From JBQTHD01 sp052390275 (GTDB taxonomy: Bacteria; Actinomycetota; Acidimicrobiia; Acidimicrobiales; AC-14), in the NCBI GenBank assembly GCA_052390275.1, contig JBQTHD010000014.1, positions 1 through 64,000 of the forward strand: a stretch of 64,000 nt of DNA. The letters are read 5' to 3'. The notes under the pieces are model-generated. The model did not search any database, was not told the origin of the DNA, and saw nothing but the letters and a program-made list of their open reading frames with translations. Shown here piece after piece: positions 7,486 through 16,410 of this stretch (position 1 is its first letter; each line of letters opens with the position of its first letter). Position numbers and translations under genes: made by a program.

Positions 7486-8758
7486 CCCGACCGGCCCCGG
7501 CCGGTGACGAGGTCTGTGGATCCGACACGGCTGGATCCGATACGGCTGGATCCGATACGGCTGGACCCGATACGGCTGGACCCGGTACGGCTGGATCCAG
7601 AATCGCCTGATCGGGCACCGCCGGAACCAATGACGCCGAAGGGTGCACCGCCTGGAGTTCCCGGCCGCGGGTTCGGGGTGGGCGGTGCTGATCGGCGGCG
7701 GCCAGATACAGGGACTCGTAATGGCCGGCCAGGGAATCCATGGAGAAGTCCCGGGCCCGCCGCTGCCCCTGGATCCCCAACCTCTCCCCTCGCGCCGCGT
7801 CGTCCAACAGGTCGGCCAGCGCCCGGCCCAGGGCTACCGGGTCCCCCGGGGGCACGAGAACACCGCCCTCAGCCGACAGAACCTGGCGGTACCCGTCGAT
7901 GTCGCTGGCCACCACCGGGGTTTGGGCGGCCATGGCCTCCAGCAGGATCATCCCAAAGGACTCCCCGTGCAGCGACGGCGCACACATGACCCGGGCTGCA
8001 CGCATCCGTCGCAGCTTCTCCTCGTCGCCTATCCGACCCAGCCATTCGATCCGGGGATCATGGCCGAACGAACGACGAAGCGTTGGGGTTTGTGGCCCCT
8101 CGCTCGCCACCCACAGTCTCACGTCCGATCCCAGATGTCCCATGGCGCCCAGGAGCACGCTCAGGCCCTTGCGGGCCTCGTGCCGGGAGCAGAAAAAGAT
8201 GGTGGGGCCGCTGGTGGGCCAGGGCACGGCGGCGGCGGCCCGGGCCAGGTCTATCCCGTTGGGCAGGATCTGATAACTGCCGCCGATGTTGCGTCGGGCC
8301 ATTGTCCGGGCCTGGTCAGACACCGCCACCCGCACTGTCAGGCGCTGGGCCAGCCATCGCGCCAGGGGTCGCAGAAAGCGATACGCCCCCGTGCCGCCGG
8401 AGGCGGCATGAAAGGTCCCCACTATTGGATGGGCCCCAAGAATCAGGCTGGTCAGGGTGGGTCCGGGCGAGAGGGGTTCGTGCAGATGCAGGACGTCGAA
8501 AGGCTCGTCGGCCAGGACGCTGAGGGTCCGCCGAACACAGGTCGGATCCGGAGCGATGGGGGCGACCGACCCGTTCACCGCCGCCGGCAGGCACTGGCCC
8601 AGGGTGATGATCCCGTCCTCGGCCGGTGGACCATCGGCCGGGCCCAGCACCGCGACCTGGTGGCCCCGAGCCCGTAGCGCCCGGGCCAGTCCCAGAACCT
8701 GACCCTGCACCCCTCCGGGGACCGAGAGGCTGTACGGGCTCACCAGCGCCAACCTCAC
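7478..8758 (-). CDS. pimA: GT4 glycosyltransferase, probable phosphatidylinositol mannosyltransferase PimA
   Basis: PimA adds the first mannose to phosphatidyl-myo-inositol on the cytoplasmic face of the membrane. The N-terminus MRLALVSPYSLSVPGGVQGQV has the PimA-type GGVQ loop, and the C-terminal Rossmann half has the GT4 donor site HGESFGMILLEAMAAQTPVV with its paired glutamates. The core ends near residue 365. The remaining tail contains a degenerate AVSDP repeat encoded by a 15-bp minisatellite. Neighbouring patA and pgsA-like genes on the same strand support PIM synthesis. Confidence 0.85.
   Translation of the reverse strand: MRLALVSPYSLSVPGGVQGQVLGLARALRARGHQVAVLGPADGPPAEDGIITLGQCLPAAVNGSVAPIAPDPTCVRRTLSVLADEPFDVLHLHEPLSPGPTLTSLILGAHPIVGTFHAASGGTGAYRFLRPLARWLAQRLTVRVAVSDQARTMARRNIGGSYQILPNGIDLARAAAAVPWPTSGPTIFFCSRHEARKGLSVLLGAMGHLGSDVRLWVASEGPQTPTLRRSFGHDPRIEWLGRIGDEEKLRRMRAARVMCAPSLHGESFGMILLEAMAAQTPVVASDIDGYRQVLSAEGGVLVPPGDPVALGRALADLLDDAARGERLGIQGQRRARDFSMDSLAGHYESLYLAAADQHRPPRTRGRELQAVHPSASLVPAVPDQAILDPAVPGPAVSGPAVSDPAVSDPAVSDPQTSSPAGAGRDD
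7516..7605 (-). repeat. 15-bp minisatellite, six copies (3' end of pimA)
   Basis: Six tandem units of CTGGATCCGATACGG (plus-strand reading) run from 7516 to 7605. The middle units are perfect and the outer ones have one to four changes. They encode the AVSDP-type tail of PimA and end about 31 bases before the start of the M48-like gene on the same strand. Confidence 0.9.
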
Positions 8759-8903
8759 CGCCGGCGAGGCTACCGGTCATCCCGCCTTCGGCCGGGTGCC
8801 TGGACGCCGGGGGTCGATCCTCTGCTCTGGGGACCGGTGGCCGCCGAGATCATTTTCCGGTCGTGTCCCCTCTGGTGTCTGGGCGGCGTCGGGTCCGGGC
8901 GGC

Positions 8904-8909
8904 GATACT
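8904..8909 (+). promoter_or_regulatory. Candidate -10 element of pepN (leaderless type)
   Basis: GATACT lies 6 bases before the ATG at 8916, the spacing expected if transcription begins at the start codon. No -35 element is obvious. Confidence 0.35.
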
Positions 8910-8915
8910 TCCGCC

Positions 8916-11615
8916 ATGGCCGACCACAGCCCCGCCCGCCCCGACGATTCCGGCCATTCGCCCGCCGAGCCGGGAGACGAGGAGGGGTCCCGCCTCTCGC
9001 TCGATCCGAAACCTGACCACATCCGTGACGGGCGTTCGACGGTTGCTGCCCACAGGCGGACATCGGGACCCGCCCTCGAGTCCGATGTCCTCACCCGGGC
9101 TGAAGCGGCGGAGCGGGCCACCAAGATCTCCGGTCCCGCCTACGAGGTCCGCCTGGACCTGACCGCCGGAGAGGAGACCTTTCGGTCCGAGACCACCGTT
9201 CGCTTTGCCGCCAACCTGGTCGGGTTGTCGAGCTTCATCGACCTTGAGGCCGAGCGGATCCTGGAGATGACCCTGAACGGCCGGGCTCTCGACGTCGATC
9301 AGTACGACCAGGCCCGGGCTCGCATCCCCCTGCGGGGTTTGGTGGCCAACAACACCCTGCGGGTGGTGGCCGAGTGCCGCTACCAGCACACCGGCGTTGG
9401 CCTGCACCGCTTCGTCGATCCCACCGACGCCAACGTCTACCTTCACACCCAGTTCGAGCCCTACGACGCCCACCGGGTCTTCGCCTGCTTCGACCAACCC
9501 GACATCAAGGGCCCCTTCACCCTGACCGTACGGGCCCCCGAGGACTGGACGGTCGTGTCCAATTCGCCCCTGGTCGGCCGGCCGGGGGGCGAATGGTCCT
9601 TCGGGGCCACGCCGGAGATATCCACCTATCTGGCGGCCCTGGTGGCCGGGCCCTACCACGTGGTCCGCGACACCCACGCCGACCTGGACCTGGCCCTCTA
9701 TTGCCGCCGGTCCCTCGCCCAGCACCTGGACGCCGAGGAGTTGTTCGCGCTCACCAAGGCCGGCCTGGCCTTCTACGAGGCGGAGTTCGCCATTCCCTAT
9801 CCCTTCGACAAGTACGACCAGCTCTTCGTCCCCGAGTTCAACTTCGGGGCGATGGAGAACCCCGGCTGCATCACCTTCAACGAATCCTTCGTCTTCCGGG
9901 CCCGTCAGACAGCCTCAGCGCACGAACGCCGGGCCGATGTCATCCTCCACGAGATGGCCCACATGTGGTTCGGAGACCTGGTGACCATGCGGTGGTGGGA
10001 CGACCTGTGGCTGAACGAAAGCTTCGCCACCTACATGTCCTGCGCGGCGTTGGCCCGGGCCACCCCCTTCGACCGGGCCTGGGTGCGGTTCGCGGCCGCC
10101 ACCAAGGCGGTGGCCGCCACCGCCGACCAGATGCGCACGACGCATCCCATCTCCGCAGACATCATCGACACCGACGCCGTCCGACTCCACTTCGACGGCA
10201 TCACCTACTCCAAGGGCGCCTCGGTACTGCGCCAACTGGTGGCCTGGGTGGGCCAGGACGCCTTCCGCCGGGGAATGCAGGCCTACTTCAACCGCCACGC
10301 CTGGGGTAACGCCGAACTGTCCGACTTCCTTGCCGCCCTGGAGCGGGCCAGTGGCAGGGAACTGGGTTCCTGGGTGGGTGAGTGGATCCAGACCACTGGG
10401 ATCAACACGCTGCGCCCTGAATGCGAGATCGCAGAGGGCCGGTACACGGCCGTCTCGGTGGCCCAGGAAGCGGGCGGCTCCGGGTCGGTACTTCGATCCC
10501 ACCGGGTGGCTGTTGGCCTCTATGACCTGAGCCCGGCGGACAATCTGATCCGCCGGCGGCGGCAGTTGGAGGTCGACCTGGTCGGGGCGGACACGCCGGT
10601 CACCGAACTGGCCGGTGAGGCGGCCGCCGACCTGCTCATCGTCAACGACGACGACCTGACCTACGCCAAGATGCGCCTCGACCCCCGGTCTCTGGCCACC
10701 GTCGATGCGCACCTGAGCCGGGTGGCCGACCCCCTGGCCCGCAACCTGTGCTGGGCCGCAGCCTGGGACATGACCCGGGACGCGGAGATGTCGGCCCGGC
10801 GATGGATTGGTTTGGTGTCGGCCCATGCCCCCGACGAGGACGACGAAACCACGCTGGCCCTGCTGCTGGGGCGGGCGGTGGTGGCCGCCGACTTCTACGC
10901 CGACCCGGCCCAGGCCGACGGGATGGGAACGGGGATGGCCGAAGCGGCCCGAGCCCACCTGGGCGGGGCGGAGGCGGGAAGCGACCACCAACTGGTCTGG
11001 ACCCGCCACCTCTTGGCCACCGGCCGGGGGCCCGAACACGCGGCCTGGTGCGAGGGATTGCTGGCCGGGTCGGTCGAAGTACCCGGCCTGGCCGTCGACA
11101 CCGACCTGAGGTGGTTGGTCGTGGGCGCCCTGGCCCGGGCCGGTGCAGATGGCGCTTTGGCTCTGGTGGCCGCCGAGGTGGACCGGGACCCGACCGATAT
11201 CGGCCGGCGGAGGGGGGCGGCGGCGTTGGCCTCGATGCCGGCGGAAACCCAAAAGGCCGAAGCGTGGGACAAGTTGATGACCCCAGGCACCCACCTGGCC
11301 GAAATCCGTGCGGTCGCGGGGTCGTTCTGGATCTGCGGCCAGGACGCGATTCTCGAGAGCTACTCCTCCCGGTACTTCGCCGCCCTGGGAACCTGGTGGG
11401 CCGAGCGCACGCCGGACGAAACCCTCAGCCTGGCCAAGGGCCTGTTCCCGTCCACGCTGGTCAGCGCTGCCACCCTGTCGGCGGCGAAGGCGGCCCTGGC
11501 CGACGACAGCCTCCCCGGCCCGCTGCGCCGGGTCCTGCTCGAAGGGGCCGACGGTGTCGCCCGGGCGCTGCGGGCCCGGGCCTTCGATGGCGCCGAGGGA
11601 CAAGAGGTCCCTTAG
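8916..11615 (+). CDS. pepN: Aminopeptidase N (M1 family)
   Basis: This is a zinc aminopeptidase that trims N-terminal residues from peptides in the cytoplasm. The exopeptidase motif GAMEN is at residues 311-315, the zinc site HEMAH is at 345-349 and the third ligand is in LNESF near 368. A long C-terminal ERAP1-like helical domain follows (about 500-899). The ATG at 8916 gives 899 residues. The first 60 or so are low-complexity and poorly conserved, so the real start may be later, near LTRAEAAERA. The gene is surrounded by minus-strand PIM genes and is probably transcribed alone. Confidence 0.93.
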   Translation: MADHSPARPDDSGHSPAEPGDEEGSRLSLDPKPDHIRDGRSTVAAHRRTSGPALESDVLTRAEAAERATKISGPAYEVRLDLTAGEETFRSETTVRFAANLVGLSSFIDLEAERILEMTLNGRALDVDQYDQARARIPLRGLVANNTLRVVAECRYQHTGVGLHRFVDPTDANVYLHTQFEPYDAHRVFACFDQPDIKGPFTLTVRAPEDWTVVSNSPLVGRPGGEWSFGATPEISTYLAALVAGPYHVVRDTHADLDLALYCRRSLAQHLDAEELFALTKAGLAFYEAEFAIPYPFDKYDQLFVPEFNFGAMENPGCITFNESFVFRARQTASAHERRADVILHEMAHMWFGDLVTMRWWDDLWLNESFATYMSCAALARATPFDRAWVRFAAATKAVAATADQMRTTHPISADIIDTDAVRLHFDGITYSKGASVLRQLVAWVGQDAFRRGMQAYFNRHAWGNAELSDFLAALERASGRELGSWVGEWIQTTGINTLRPECEIAEGRYTAVSVAQEAGGSGSVLRSHRVAVGLYDLSPADNLIRRRRQLEVDLVGADTPVTELAGEAAADLLIVNDDDLTYAKMRLDPRSLATVDAHLSRVADPLARNLCWAAAWDMTRDAEMSARRWIGLVSAHAPDEDDETTLALLLGRAVVAADFYADPAQADGMGTGMAEAARAHLGGAEAGSDHQLVWTRHLLATGRGPEHAAWCEGLLAGSVEVPGLAVDTDLRWLVVGALARAGADGALALVAAEVDRDPTDIGRRRGAAALASMPAETQKAEAWDKLMTPGTHLAEIRAVAGSFWICGQDAILESYSSRYFAALGTWWAERTPDETLSLAKGLFPSTLVSAATLSAAKAALADDSLPGPLRRVLLEGADGVARALRARAFDGAEGQEVP

Positions 11616-11792
11616 TGGCGGGACCATGAACGGCACTGGAGACCGTCGTTGGGGCCGCGCCTTCGCCGACCACGTGGGCGGCGAGCCCAGCGAGGCGTCG
11701 GGGCCTCCGGCGGGAGGGATCACCCATCGATGTTTCGATCCCATAGGAACTTGCAAGTAGCCCCGGGGCCGTTTGCGGGAGAGACTGTCATC

Positions 11793-12425
11793 GTGAAGCG
11801 CTCTCCCACGGACTCGGTGGCCAGCCGGTACCCACGCCAGGCCGGATTCTTCAGCATTATCAGCATCCTGGTGTCCCTGGCCATCATGGGGGTGATGGCC
11901 TCGATCGTGGTCAAGGCCATGGGCGACATCGACTCCGGGGCCGGACCGGCCAACCCGCTCGAGATTCTCGAGGAGGGGGTGGGGACCGGAACCGTGACTC
12001 CCCCGCCCGCTACCGGGCCGGCACCTAACGGGGGCACCGCCGCCTCCCCCCCGCCGGCCACGGGATCTGGCGGTGGGTCGGTGGGCGGCGCCGCTGGGCT
12101 GGCGGCCGGTGGGGTGGCCGGGGGGATTGTGGCCGGAGCCGCGGGCATCGCCGCCACCGGGGGTGGAGGATCTGCCCCCATGGGGATCCGGGGCGATACA
12201 TCGGCCGCTGCCTGCCAGGGCGACTACCAGTCAGTCGCCCGGGCCCTGGCCATCGCCCAGGCCGCCGGAGGAGCCCCTGTCGCCTCGGTTGCCGACCTGG
12301 TGGCCCGCGGTTTTCTGGCTACTGCACCGGCGGGCAGGGCTTACACCATCGACATCCGCCCCGGGCCCAACGGTGCCCCAACCACCCACGCCAACGGCCA
12401 ACCCTCCATCGCCGGGTGCGGCTGA
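11793..12425 (+). CDS. Type IV/II prepilin-like protein
   Basis: This encodes 210 residues from a GTG preceded by GGGAGAG. A short basic leader ends in RQAG, followed by the hydrophobic helix FFSIISILVSLAIMGVMAS, the shape of a class III signal processed by a PilD-type peptidase. The usual glutamate at position +5 is replaced by isoleucine. A Pro/Gly/Ala-rich spacer (about 60-145) leads to a small C-terminal domain with two cysteines (ACQGDYQSVARALAIAQ), as in actinobacterial pilin-like proteins. No assembly ATPase or prepilin peptidase is nearby, so it is an orphan minor pilin or pseudopilin candidate. Confidence 0.7.
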   Translation: MKRSPTDSVASRYPRQAGFFSIISILVSLAIMGVMASIVVKAMGDIDSGAGPANPLEILEEGVGTGTVTPPPATGPAPNGGTAASPPPATGSGGGSVGGAAGLAAGGVAGGIVAGAAGIAATGGGGSAPMGIRGDTSAAACQGDYQSVARALAIAQAAGGAPVASVADLVARGFLATAPAGRAYTIDIRPGPNGAPTTHANGQPSIAGCG

Positions 12426-12453
12426 GCAGAACCACCAAAGGGCCGACACCGAA

Positions 12454-12765
12454 TCAGGTTGAGGTTCCCTCGATGCCGGCCAGCAGCTCCCGCAGCGCCT
12501 TGGTTTCGGCCTCCAGTGCGGCCCGGCCGGCGGGGGTGGCCGACAGCCAGGTTCGGGGCCGGCGACCCTCGAACTGCTTGCGGACACTTATATAACCCGC
12601 CTCCTCCAGCACACCCAGATGTCGGGACAGGTTGCCGTCAGTCAAGGCCAGGGCTTGGCGCAGATGGCCGAAGTCGGCCGAACCGGCCTGGCTGAGGATG
12701 GCCAGAACCCCCAGACGGACCCGCTGGTGCACCACCTCGTCGAGGCGTTGCGAGGGATGGCTCAC
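12454..12765 (-). CDS. Winged-helix transcriptional regulator (HTH_34 type)
   Basis: This encodes 103 residues that are almost entirely a winged helix: VRLGVLAILSQAGSADFGHL, recognition region ALTDGNLSRHLGVLEEAGYI and wing KQFEGRRPRTWLSATPAG. It overlaps the 3' end of the upstream membrane gene by 4 bases, so the two are one transcript. The 35-bp palindrome in front of that operon is the obvious binding site, making this a likely autorepressor. The ligand or signal is unknown. Confidence 0.85.
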   Translation of the reverse strand: MSHPSQRLDEVVHQRVRLGVLAILSQAGSADFGHLRQALALTDGNLSRHLGVLEEAGYISVRKQFEGRRPRTWLSATPAGRAALEAETKALRELLAGIEGTST

Positions 12766-13340
12766 GCCGCCCGGCCCGGGCTTGGGACCTGGTCGCGAAC
12801 CTCACATCGGCGCAGACCGAGCCCGGTGACGACCATGCCCCAACCGATGGTCATGGACAGGACGGTGTACGGCGCGGGCGGGTCGGTGGCGGCCACGGTC
12901 AGGGCGACCGCGGCCATGGCGAAGGCCAGGACGGCCAGAACCAGCCGGCGGTCGAGCAGGGAAAAGGCGAGATACCCAGCGGCCACCACCAACGATGGGC
13001 CGACCACCGCCACGTCACCTCGACCCAGCGCGCCCACAACCATGGTGCCGACGATGATCGAACCGCCCACCACGGCATAGGGCAGCCAGCGGTCGCTCAG
13101 GCCCAGGGTCTCCTCTCGGCGGCGGTAGTAGCGGGCCACCAGGACCGAACCAGAGGTGCCGGCCAGCAGCCAGTAGAGACCGATGAACTCATCCGGCAGG
13201 ATCAGGGGAATCGCCCCACTAAGGGCGGTCAGAAGCCCGAAGAGAATGATCGGGTACCAATTGGATTTGAGGATCGACCGGGTCCGGCGCCGCAACGCCT
13301 CCACCTCGGCCAGGGTCTGGCGGGCTGTGGACTGATCCAT
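12762..13340 (-). CDS. Integral membrane protein co-transcribed with an HTH_34 regulator
   Basis: This encodes 192 residues with about six hydrophobic segments after an N-terminal charged helix (LAEVEALRRRTRSILKSNWY). No catalytic motif is visible. The ATG at 13340 is preceded by AAAGGAG at ideal spacing, which fixes the start; longer readings upstream include repeat sequence and the operator. Small membrane proteins of this type are commonly paired with HTH_34 regulators in actinobacteria. The function is unknown. Confidence 0.8.
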   Translation of the reverse strand: MDQSTARQTLAEVEALRRRTRSILKSNWYPIILFGLLTALSGAIPLILPDEFIGLYWLLAGTSGSVLVARYYRRREETLGLSDRWLPYAVVGGSIIVGTMVVGALGRGDVAVVGPSLVVAAGYLAFSLLDRRLVLAVLAFAMAAVALTVAATDPPAPYTVLSMTIGWGMVVTGLGLRRCEVRDQVPSPGRAA

Positions 13341-13367
13341 GAACCGCTCCTTTCCGTTTGAGGACGA

Positions 13368-13402
13368 ACAACAAGTACTTTGCGCTGCAAAGTACTTGTT
13401 GT
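13368..13402 (-). promoter_or_regulatory. Perfect 35-bp palindromic operator over the promoter of the HTH_34 operon
   Basis: Two perfect 16-base arms (ACAACAAGTACTTTGC and its complement) flank a 3-base spacer. On the minus strand TTGACA (13405-13400) and CAAAGT (13382-13377), separated by 17 bases, form a promoter covered by the palindrome. The membrane gene starts 37 bases beyond the -10 element. A repressor bound here would block RNA polymerase. The HTH_34 protein of the same operon is the likely ligand. Confidence 0.8.
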
Positions 13403-13449
13403 CAAGAGGGTGCAGATCGAAATTCCGATTTTCCATCGGGCCCGGCGAC

Positions 13450-13494
13450 ATGGTCCTGGTCAGGATGGTCCTGGTCAGGATGGTCCTAGTCCGG
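13450..13494. repeat. 15-bp minisatellite, three copies (intergenic)
   Basis: Two perfect units ATGGTCCTGGTCAGG and a third with two changes lie tandemly between the operator and furA. Unlike most repeats of this kind in the window, this one is outside any supported gene. Confidence 0.85.
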
Positions 13495-13583
13495 TGCCGA
13501 CAACTGATGTCGTTTCCATGGACGATGGAGAGAGTTGGATTCTGGTAGTGCTCCAGTTCTGGATTCGTTCCAGATCTCCTGGT

Positions 13584-13589
13584 TAGGAT
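13584..13589 (+). promoter_or_regulatory. Candidate -10 element of furA (leaderless type)
   Basis: TAGGAT lies 7 bases before the in-frame ATC at 13597, the codon that restores a normal FurA N-terminus. Confidence 0.35.
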
Positions 13590-13596
13590 CCGGGCC

Positions 13597-14130
13597 ATCG
13601 TTGGCCAGGACCCGCCCCGTGAATTCGCATCAAGCCTGCGCCGCCAGGGCCTTGCGGTGACGGCGCAAAGGCTGGCCGTCCTCCAAGCGGTGTCGCTCGC
13701 CCCTCACTCCACGGCCGAGGACGTCTACCGGGTGGTCAAGGTCGGCCTCGGCACCATCTCCCGCCAGGCGGTCTATGACGCCCTGGCCGCCCTTACCGAC
13801 CGGGAACTGCTGCGACGCATACAGCCAGCAAGGTCCCCGGCCCGCTATGAGAACCGGGTGGGTGACAACCATCACCACCTCATCTGTCGGACCTGCAACA
13901 AGATGGTCGACGTCGATTGCGCGGTCGGCGACACTCCGTGCCTCACCGCCGCCGATGACTCGGGCTTCGACATCGACGAGGCCGAGGTCGTCTACTGGGG
14001 TCGCTGCCCGGCGTGTGTCCGGCTGAATCTGGCGACCCGATCCCGTGAGCACGAAACCCTTGAACCGACGAGTCCCAGAGCACCTCGAAACCAAGAGCCC
14101 CCTCGAGACAGGAGCAGGACCCATGACTGA
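13597..14130 (+). CDS. furA: Fur-family regulator adjacent to katG (FurA-like); start codon uncertain
   Basis: This is a metal- and redox-responsive repressor. The winged helix spans EFASSLRRQGLAVTAQR to about residue 80 (TISRQAVYDALAALTDRELL). The dimerisation and metal half has GDNHHHLICRTC, VDVDCAVG and YWGRCPAC, with all metal-binding His and Cys present. The first standard start, GTG at 13657, would cut off the first helix. The frame is open upstream to a stop at 13546 without ATG, GTG or TTG. The ATC at 13597, seven bases after TAGGAT, gives a normal 177-residue FurA; a CTG at 13579 is the alternative. The gene overlaps katG by 8 bases, the mycobacterial-type furA-katG layout. Confidence 0.85.
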   Translation: MVGQDPPREFASSLRRQGLAVTAQRLAVLQAVSLAPHSTAEDVYRVVKVGLGTISRQAVYDALAALTDRELLRRIQPARSPARYENRVGDNHHHLICRTCNKMVDVDCAVGDTPCLTAADDSGFDIDEAEVVYWGRCPACVRLNLATRSREHETLEPTSPRAPRNQEPPRDRSRTHD

Positions 14131-16318
14131 GAGCACCAGCGAGAGCGAAAACCCAGCCATACCGGCGCCGACCCCAAAGTCCACCCGGCCCCGTTCGAAC
14201 CAGGACTGGTGGCCCAACCAACTGGATCTGTCCGTCCTGCACAAGCACTCGCCGACATCGGATCCCATGGACTCTGACTTCGACTACGCCGAGGCCTTCG
14301 CGTCACTCGACCTGGACGCCCTCAAGGCTGACGTCTTCGAGGTCATGACCACCTCGCAGGACTGGTGGCCGGCGGACTACGGCCACTACGGGCCGCTGTT
14401 CATCCGCCTCACCTGGCACGCCGCCGGCACCTACCGGATCGCCGATGGCCGGGGCGGGGGGGGTAGCGGCGCCCAGCGCTTTGCCCCGCTCAACTCCTGG
14501 CCCGACAACGCCAACCTGGACAAGGCCCGCCGCCTGCTGTGGCCGGTGAAGAAGAAGTACGGCCGCCAGATCTCCTGGGCCGACCTGTTGGTCTTCGCCG
14601 GCAACTGCGCCCTGGAATCCATGGGATTCGAGACCTTCGGCTTCGGGTTTGGGCGCCCGGACGTCTGGGAGCCGGAGGAGATCTTTTGGGGCCCGGAGGA
14701 CACCTGGCTGGGTGACGAGCGCTACAGCGGTGACCGGGAACTGGCCGGTCCGGTAGGGGCGGTGCAGATGGGCCTCATCTACGTCAACCCGGAGGGTCCC
14801 AACGGCAACCCCGATCCGCTGGCCGCGGCTCGCGACATCCGGGAGACCTTCGCCCGCATGGCCATGAACGACGAGGAGACCCTGGCTCTCATCGTCGGCG
14901 GCCACACCTTCGGCAAGTGCCACGGGGCGGTCAGCGCCGACTGCGTCGGGGCCGAGCCCGAGGCCTGCCCGGTGGAGGCTCAGGGCTTCGGATGGAGGAA
15001 CACCTGCGGAAGTGGCCGCGGCGTCGACTCCATTACCAGTGGGCTGGAGGGAGCCTGGACCAACGAACCCACCAAATGGGACAACGGCTACCTGGAGAAC
15101 CTCTTCGCCTACGAATGGGACCTGACTACCAGCCCGGCGGGGGCCAAGCAGTGGACCCCCCGGGACCCGGCCGCGCAAGGGACGGTGCCCGATGCCCATG
15201 ACCCGGCCAAGCGGCACGCCCCCATGATGTTGACCACCGACCTGGCCCTGCGGGTGGATCCCATCTACGGTCCCATCGCCAAGCGCTTCCACGATGACCC
15301 GGCCCTGCTCGCCGACGCTTTTGCCCGGGCCTGGTACAAGCTCCTTCACCGCGACATGGGGCCGGTGACGCGTTACCTGGGCCCGTGGGTTCCCGAGCCC
15401 CAGTTGTGGCAGGACCCGGTTCCGGTCGCCGACCACACCCTGATCACACCGGACGAGGCCGAAACCCTGAAGGCAAAGGTTCTGGAGTCCGGCCTCTCCG
15501 TCGCCCGTCTGGTGGCCACCGCCTGGGCTTCGGCAGCCAGTTTCCGGGGCACCGACAAGCGGGGCGGGGCCAACGGCGCCCGGATCTGCCTTGAGCCCCA
15601 ACGAAGCTGGGAGGCCAACGACCCCGAGGCCCTGGCCGGCACCCTGGCCGTGCTTGAGTCCATCGCCCAGGACTTCAACTCCTCCCAGACCGGGGGCACC
15701 CGAGTCTCGATGGCCGACCTCATCGTGCTGGGCGGGTGCGCGGCGGTCGAAAAGGCGGCGCGAGATGCCGGCTGTGATGTGGCCGTTGGCTTCACCCCTG
15801 GCCGCACCGACGCCACCGCCGCGCAGACCGACGCCGATTCCTTCGCCGTTCTCGAGCCGTCCGCCGACGGGTTCCGCAACTATCTGCGCCCCGGGGAAAA
15901 GCTCTCGGCTGAGACCCTGTTCCTGGAGCGATCCAACCTCTTGACCCTGACGGCCCCGGAGGCGGCCGTCCTGGTCGGCGGGATGCGGGTTCTCGGAGCC
16001 AACACCGGTCAATCGGCGCTCGGAGTGCTCACGGACCGGCCCGGAGTGCTGACCAACGACTTCTTCGTCAACCTCTTGGACATGGCCACCGAGTGGAAGC
16101 CCTCAATGACCACCGAGAACGTCTACGACGGCCGGGACCGGGCCACCGGCGAGATCAAGTGGACAGGGACCGCCGTGGATCTGGTCCTTGGCTCAAACTC
16201 CCAACTCCGAGCCATTGCCGAGGTCTACGCCAGCGACGACGCCAAGGAGAAGTTCGTCCGTGACTTCGCCCTGGTCTGGGAGAAGGTCATGACCCTGGAT
16301 CGCTTCGACCTGGCCTGA
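14123..16318 (+). CDS. katG: Catalase-peroxidase
   Basis: KatG is a haem enzyme that removes hydrogen peroxide by catalase and peroxidase reactions. The N-terminal domain has distal RLTWHAAG (Trp98, His99) and proximal GGHTFGK (His261). The Met-Tyr-Trp adduct residues are all present: Trp98, Tyr220 (LIYVNPEG) and Met246 (RMAMND). The C-terminal half is the usual haem-less duplication. The ATG at 14123 has CAGGAG upstream and overlaps the furA stop, giving 731 residues, the family length. An earlier ATG in the furA frame region would add 26 unconserved residues. Regulation by the preceding Fur protein is likely. Confidence 0.97.
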   Translation: MTESTSESENPAIPAPTPKSTRPRSNQDWWPNQLDLSVLHKHSPTSDPMDSDFDYAEAFASLDLDALKADVFEVMTTSQDWWPADYGHYGPLFIRLTWHAAGTYRIADGRGGGGSGAQRFAPLNSWPDNANLDKARRLLWPVKKKYGRQISWADLLVFAGNCALESMGFETFGFGFGRPDVWEPEEIFWGPEDTWLGDERYSGDRELAGPVGAVQMGLIYVNPEGPNGNPDPLAAARDIRETFARMAMNDEETLALIVGGHTFGKCHGAVSADCVGAEPEACPVEAQGFGWRNTCGSGRGVDSITSGLEGAWTNEPTKWDNGYLENLFAYEWDLTTSPAGAKQWTPRDPAAQGTVPDAHDPAKRHAPMMLTTDLALRVDPIYGPIAKRFHDDPALLADAFARAWYKLLHRDMGPVTRYLGPWVPEPQLWQDPVPVADHTLITPDEAETLKAKVLESGLSVARLVATAWASAASFRGTDKRGGANGARICLEPQRSWEANDPEALAGTLAVLESIAQDFNSSQTGGTRVSMADLIVLGGCAAVEKAARDAGCDVAVGFTPGRTDATAAQTDADSFAVLEPSADGFRNYLRPGEKLSAETLFLERSNLLTLTAPEAAVLVGGMRVLGANTGQSALGVLTDRPGVLTNDFFVNLLDMATEWKPSMTTENVYDGRDRATGEIKWTGTAVDLVLGSNSQLRAIAEVYASDDAKEKFVRDFALVWEKVMTLDRFDLA

Positions 16319-16335
16319 GGAGGATCCTTGCCCAA

Positions 16336-16363
16336 GCGCCGGCCCCACTTTCGGAACCGGCGC
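16336..16363 (+). terminator. Hairpin after katG
   Basis: Seven-base perfect arms GCGCCGG and CCGGCGC surround a 14-base loop, 17 bases after the katG stop. There is no T-run, so this may be a GC-type terminator or mRNA 3' stabiliser. Confidence 0.4.
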
Positions 16364-16410
16364 CGGGTACCCGCACTACTGACGTCGCTCTGAGGATGAA
16401 CCCGACCGCG

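Noticed and set aside
7516..7605. CRISPR-like array
   Set aside because: Units are contiguous 15-mers without spacers and are in frame within pimA; the same holds for the other arrays.
9915..11756. Long minus-strand open frame (about 613 codons) opposite pepN
   Set aside because: It is a shadow of third-position GC bias; the product is Gly/Pro/Arg-rich with no domain, while pepN in the other strand has complete motifs.
14303..16012. Long minus-strand open frame opposite katG
   Set aside because: Same reason: composition is that of an antisense GC-rich shadow and katG is fully supported.
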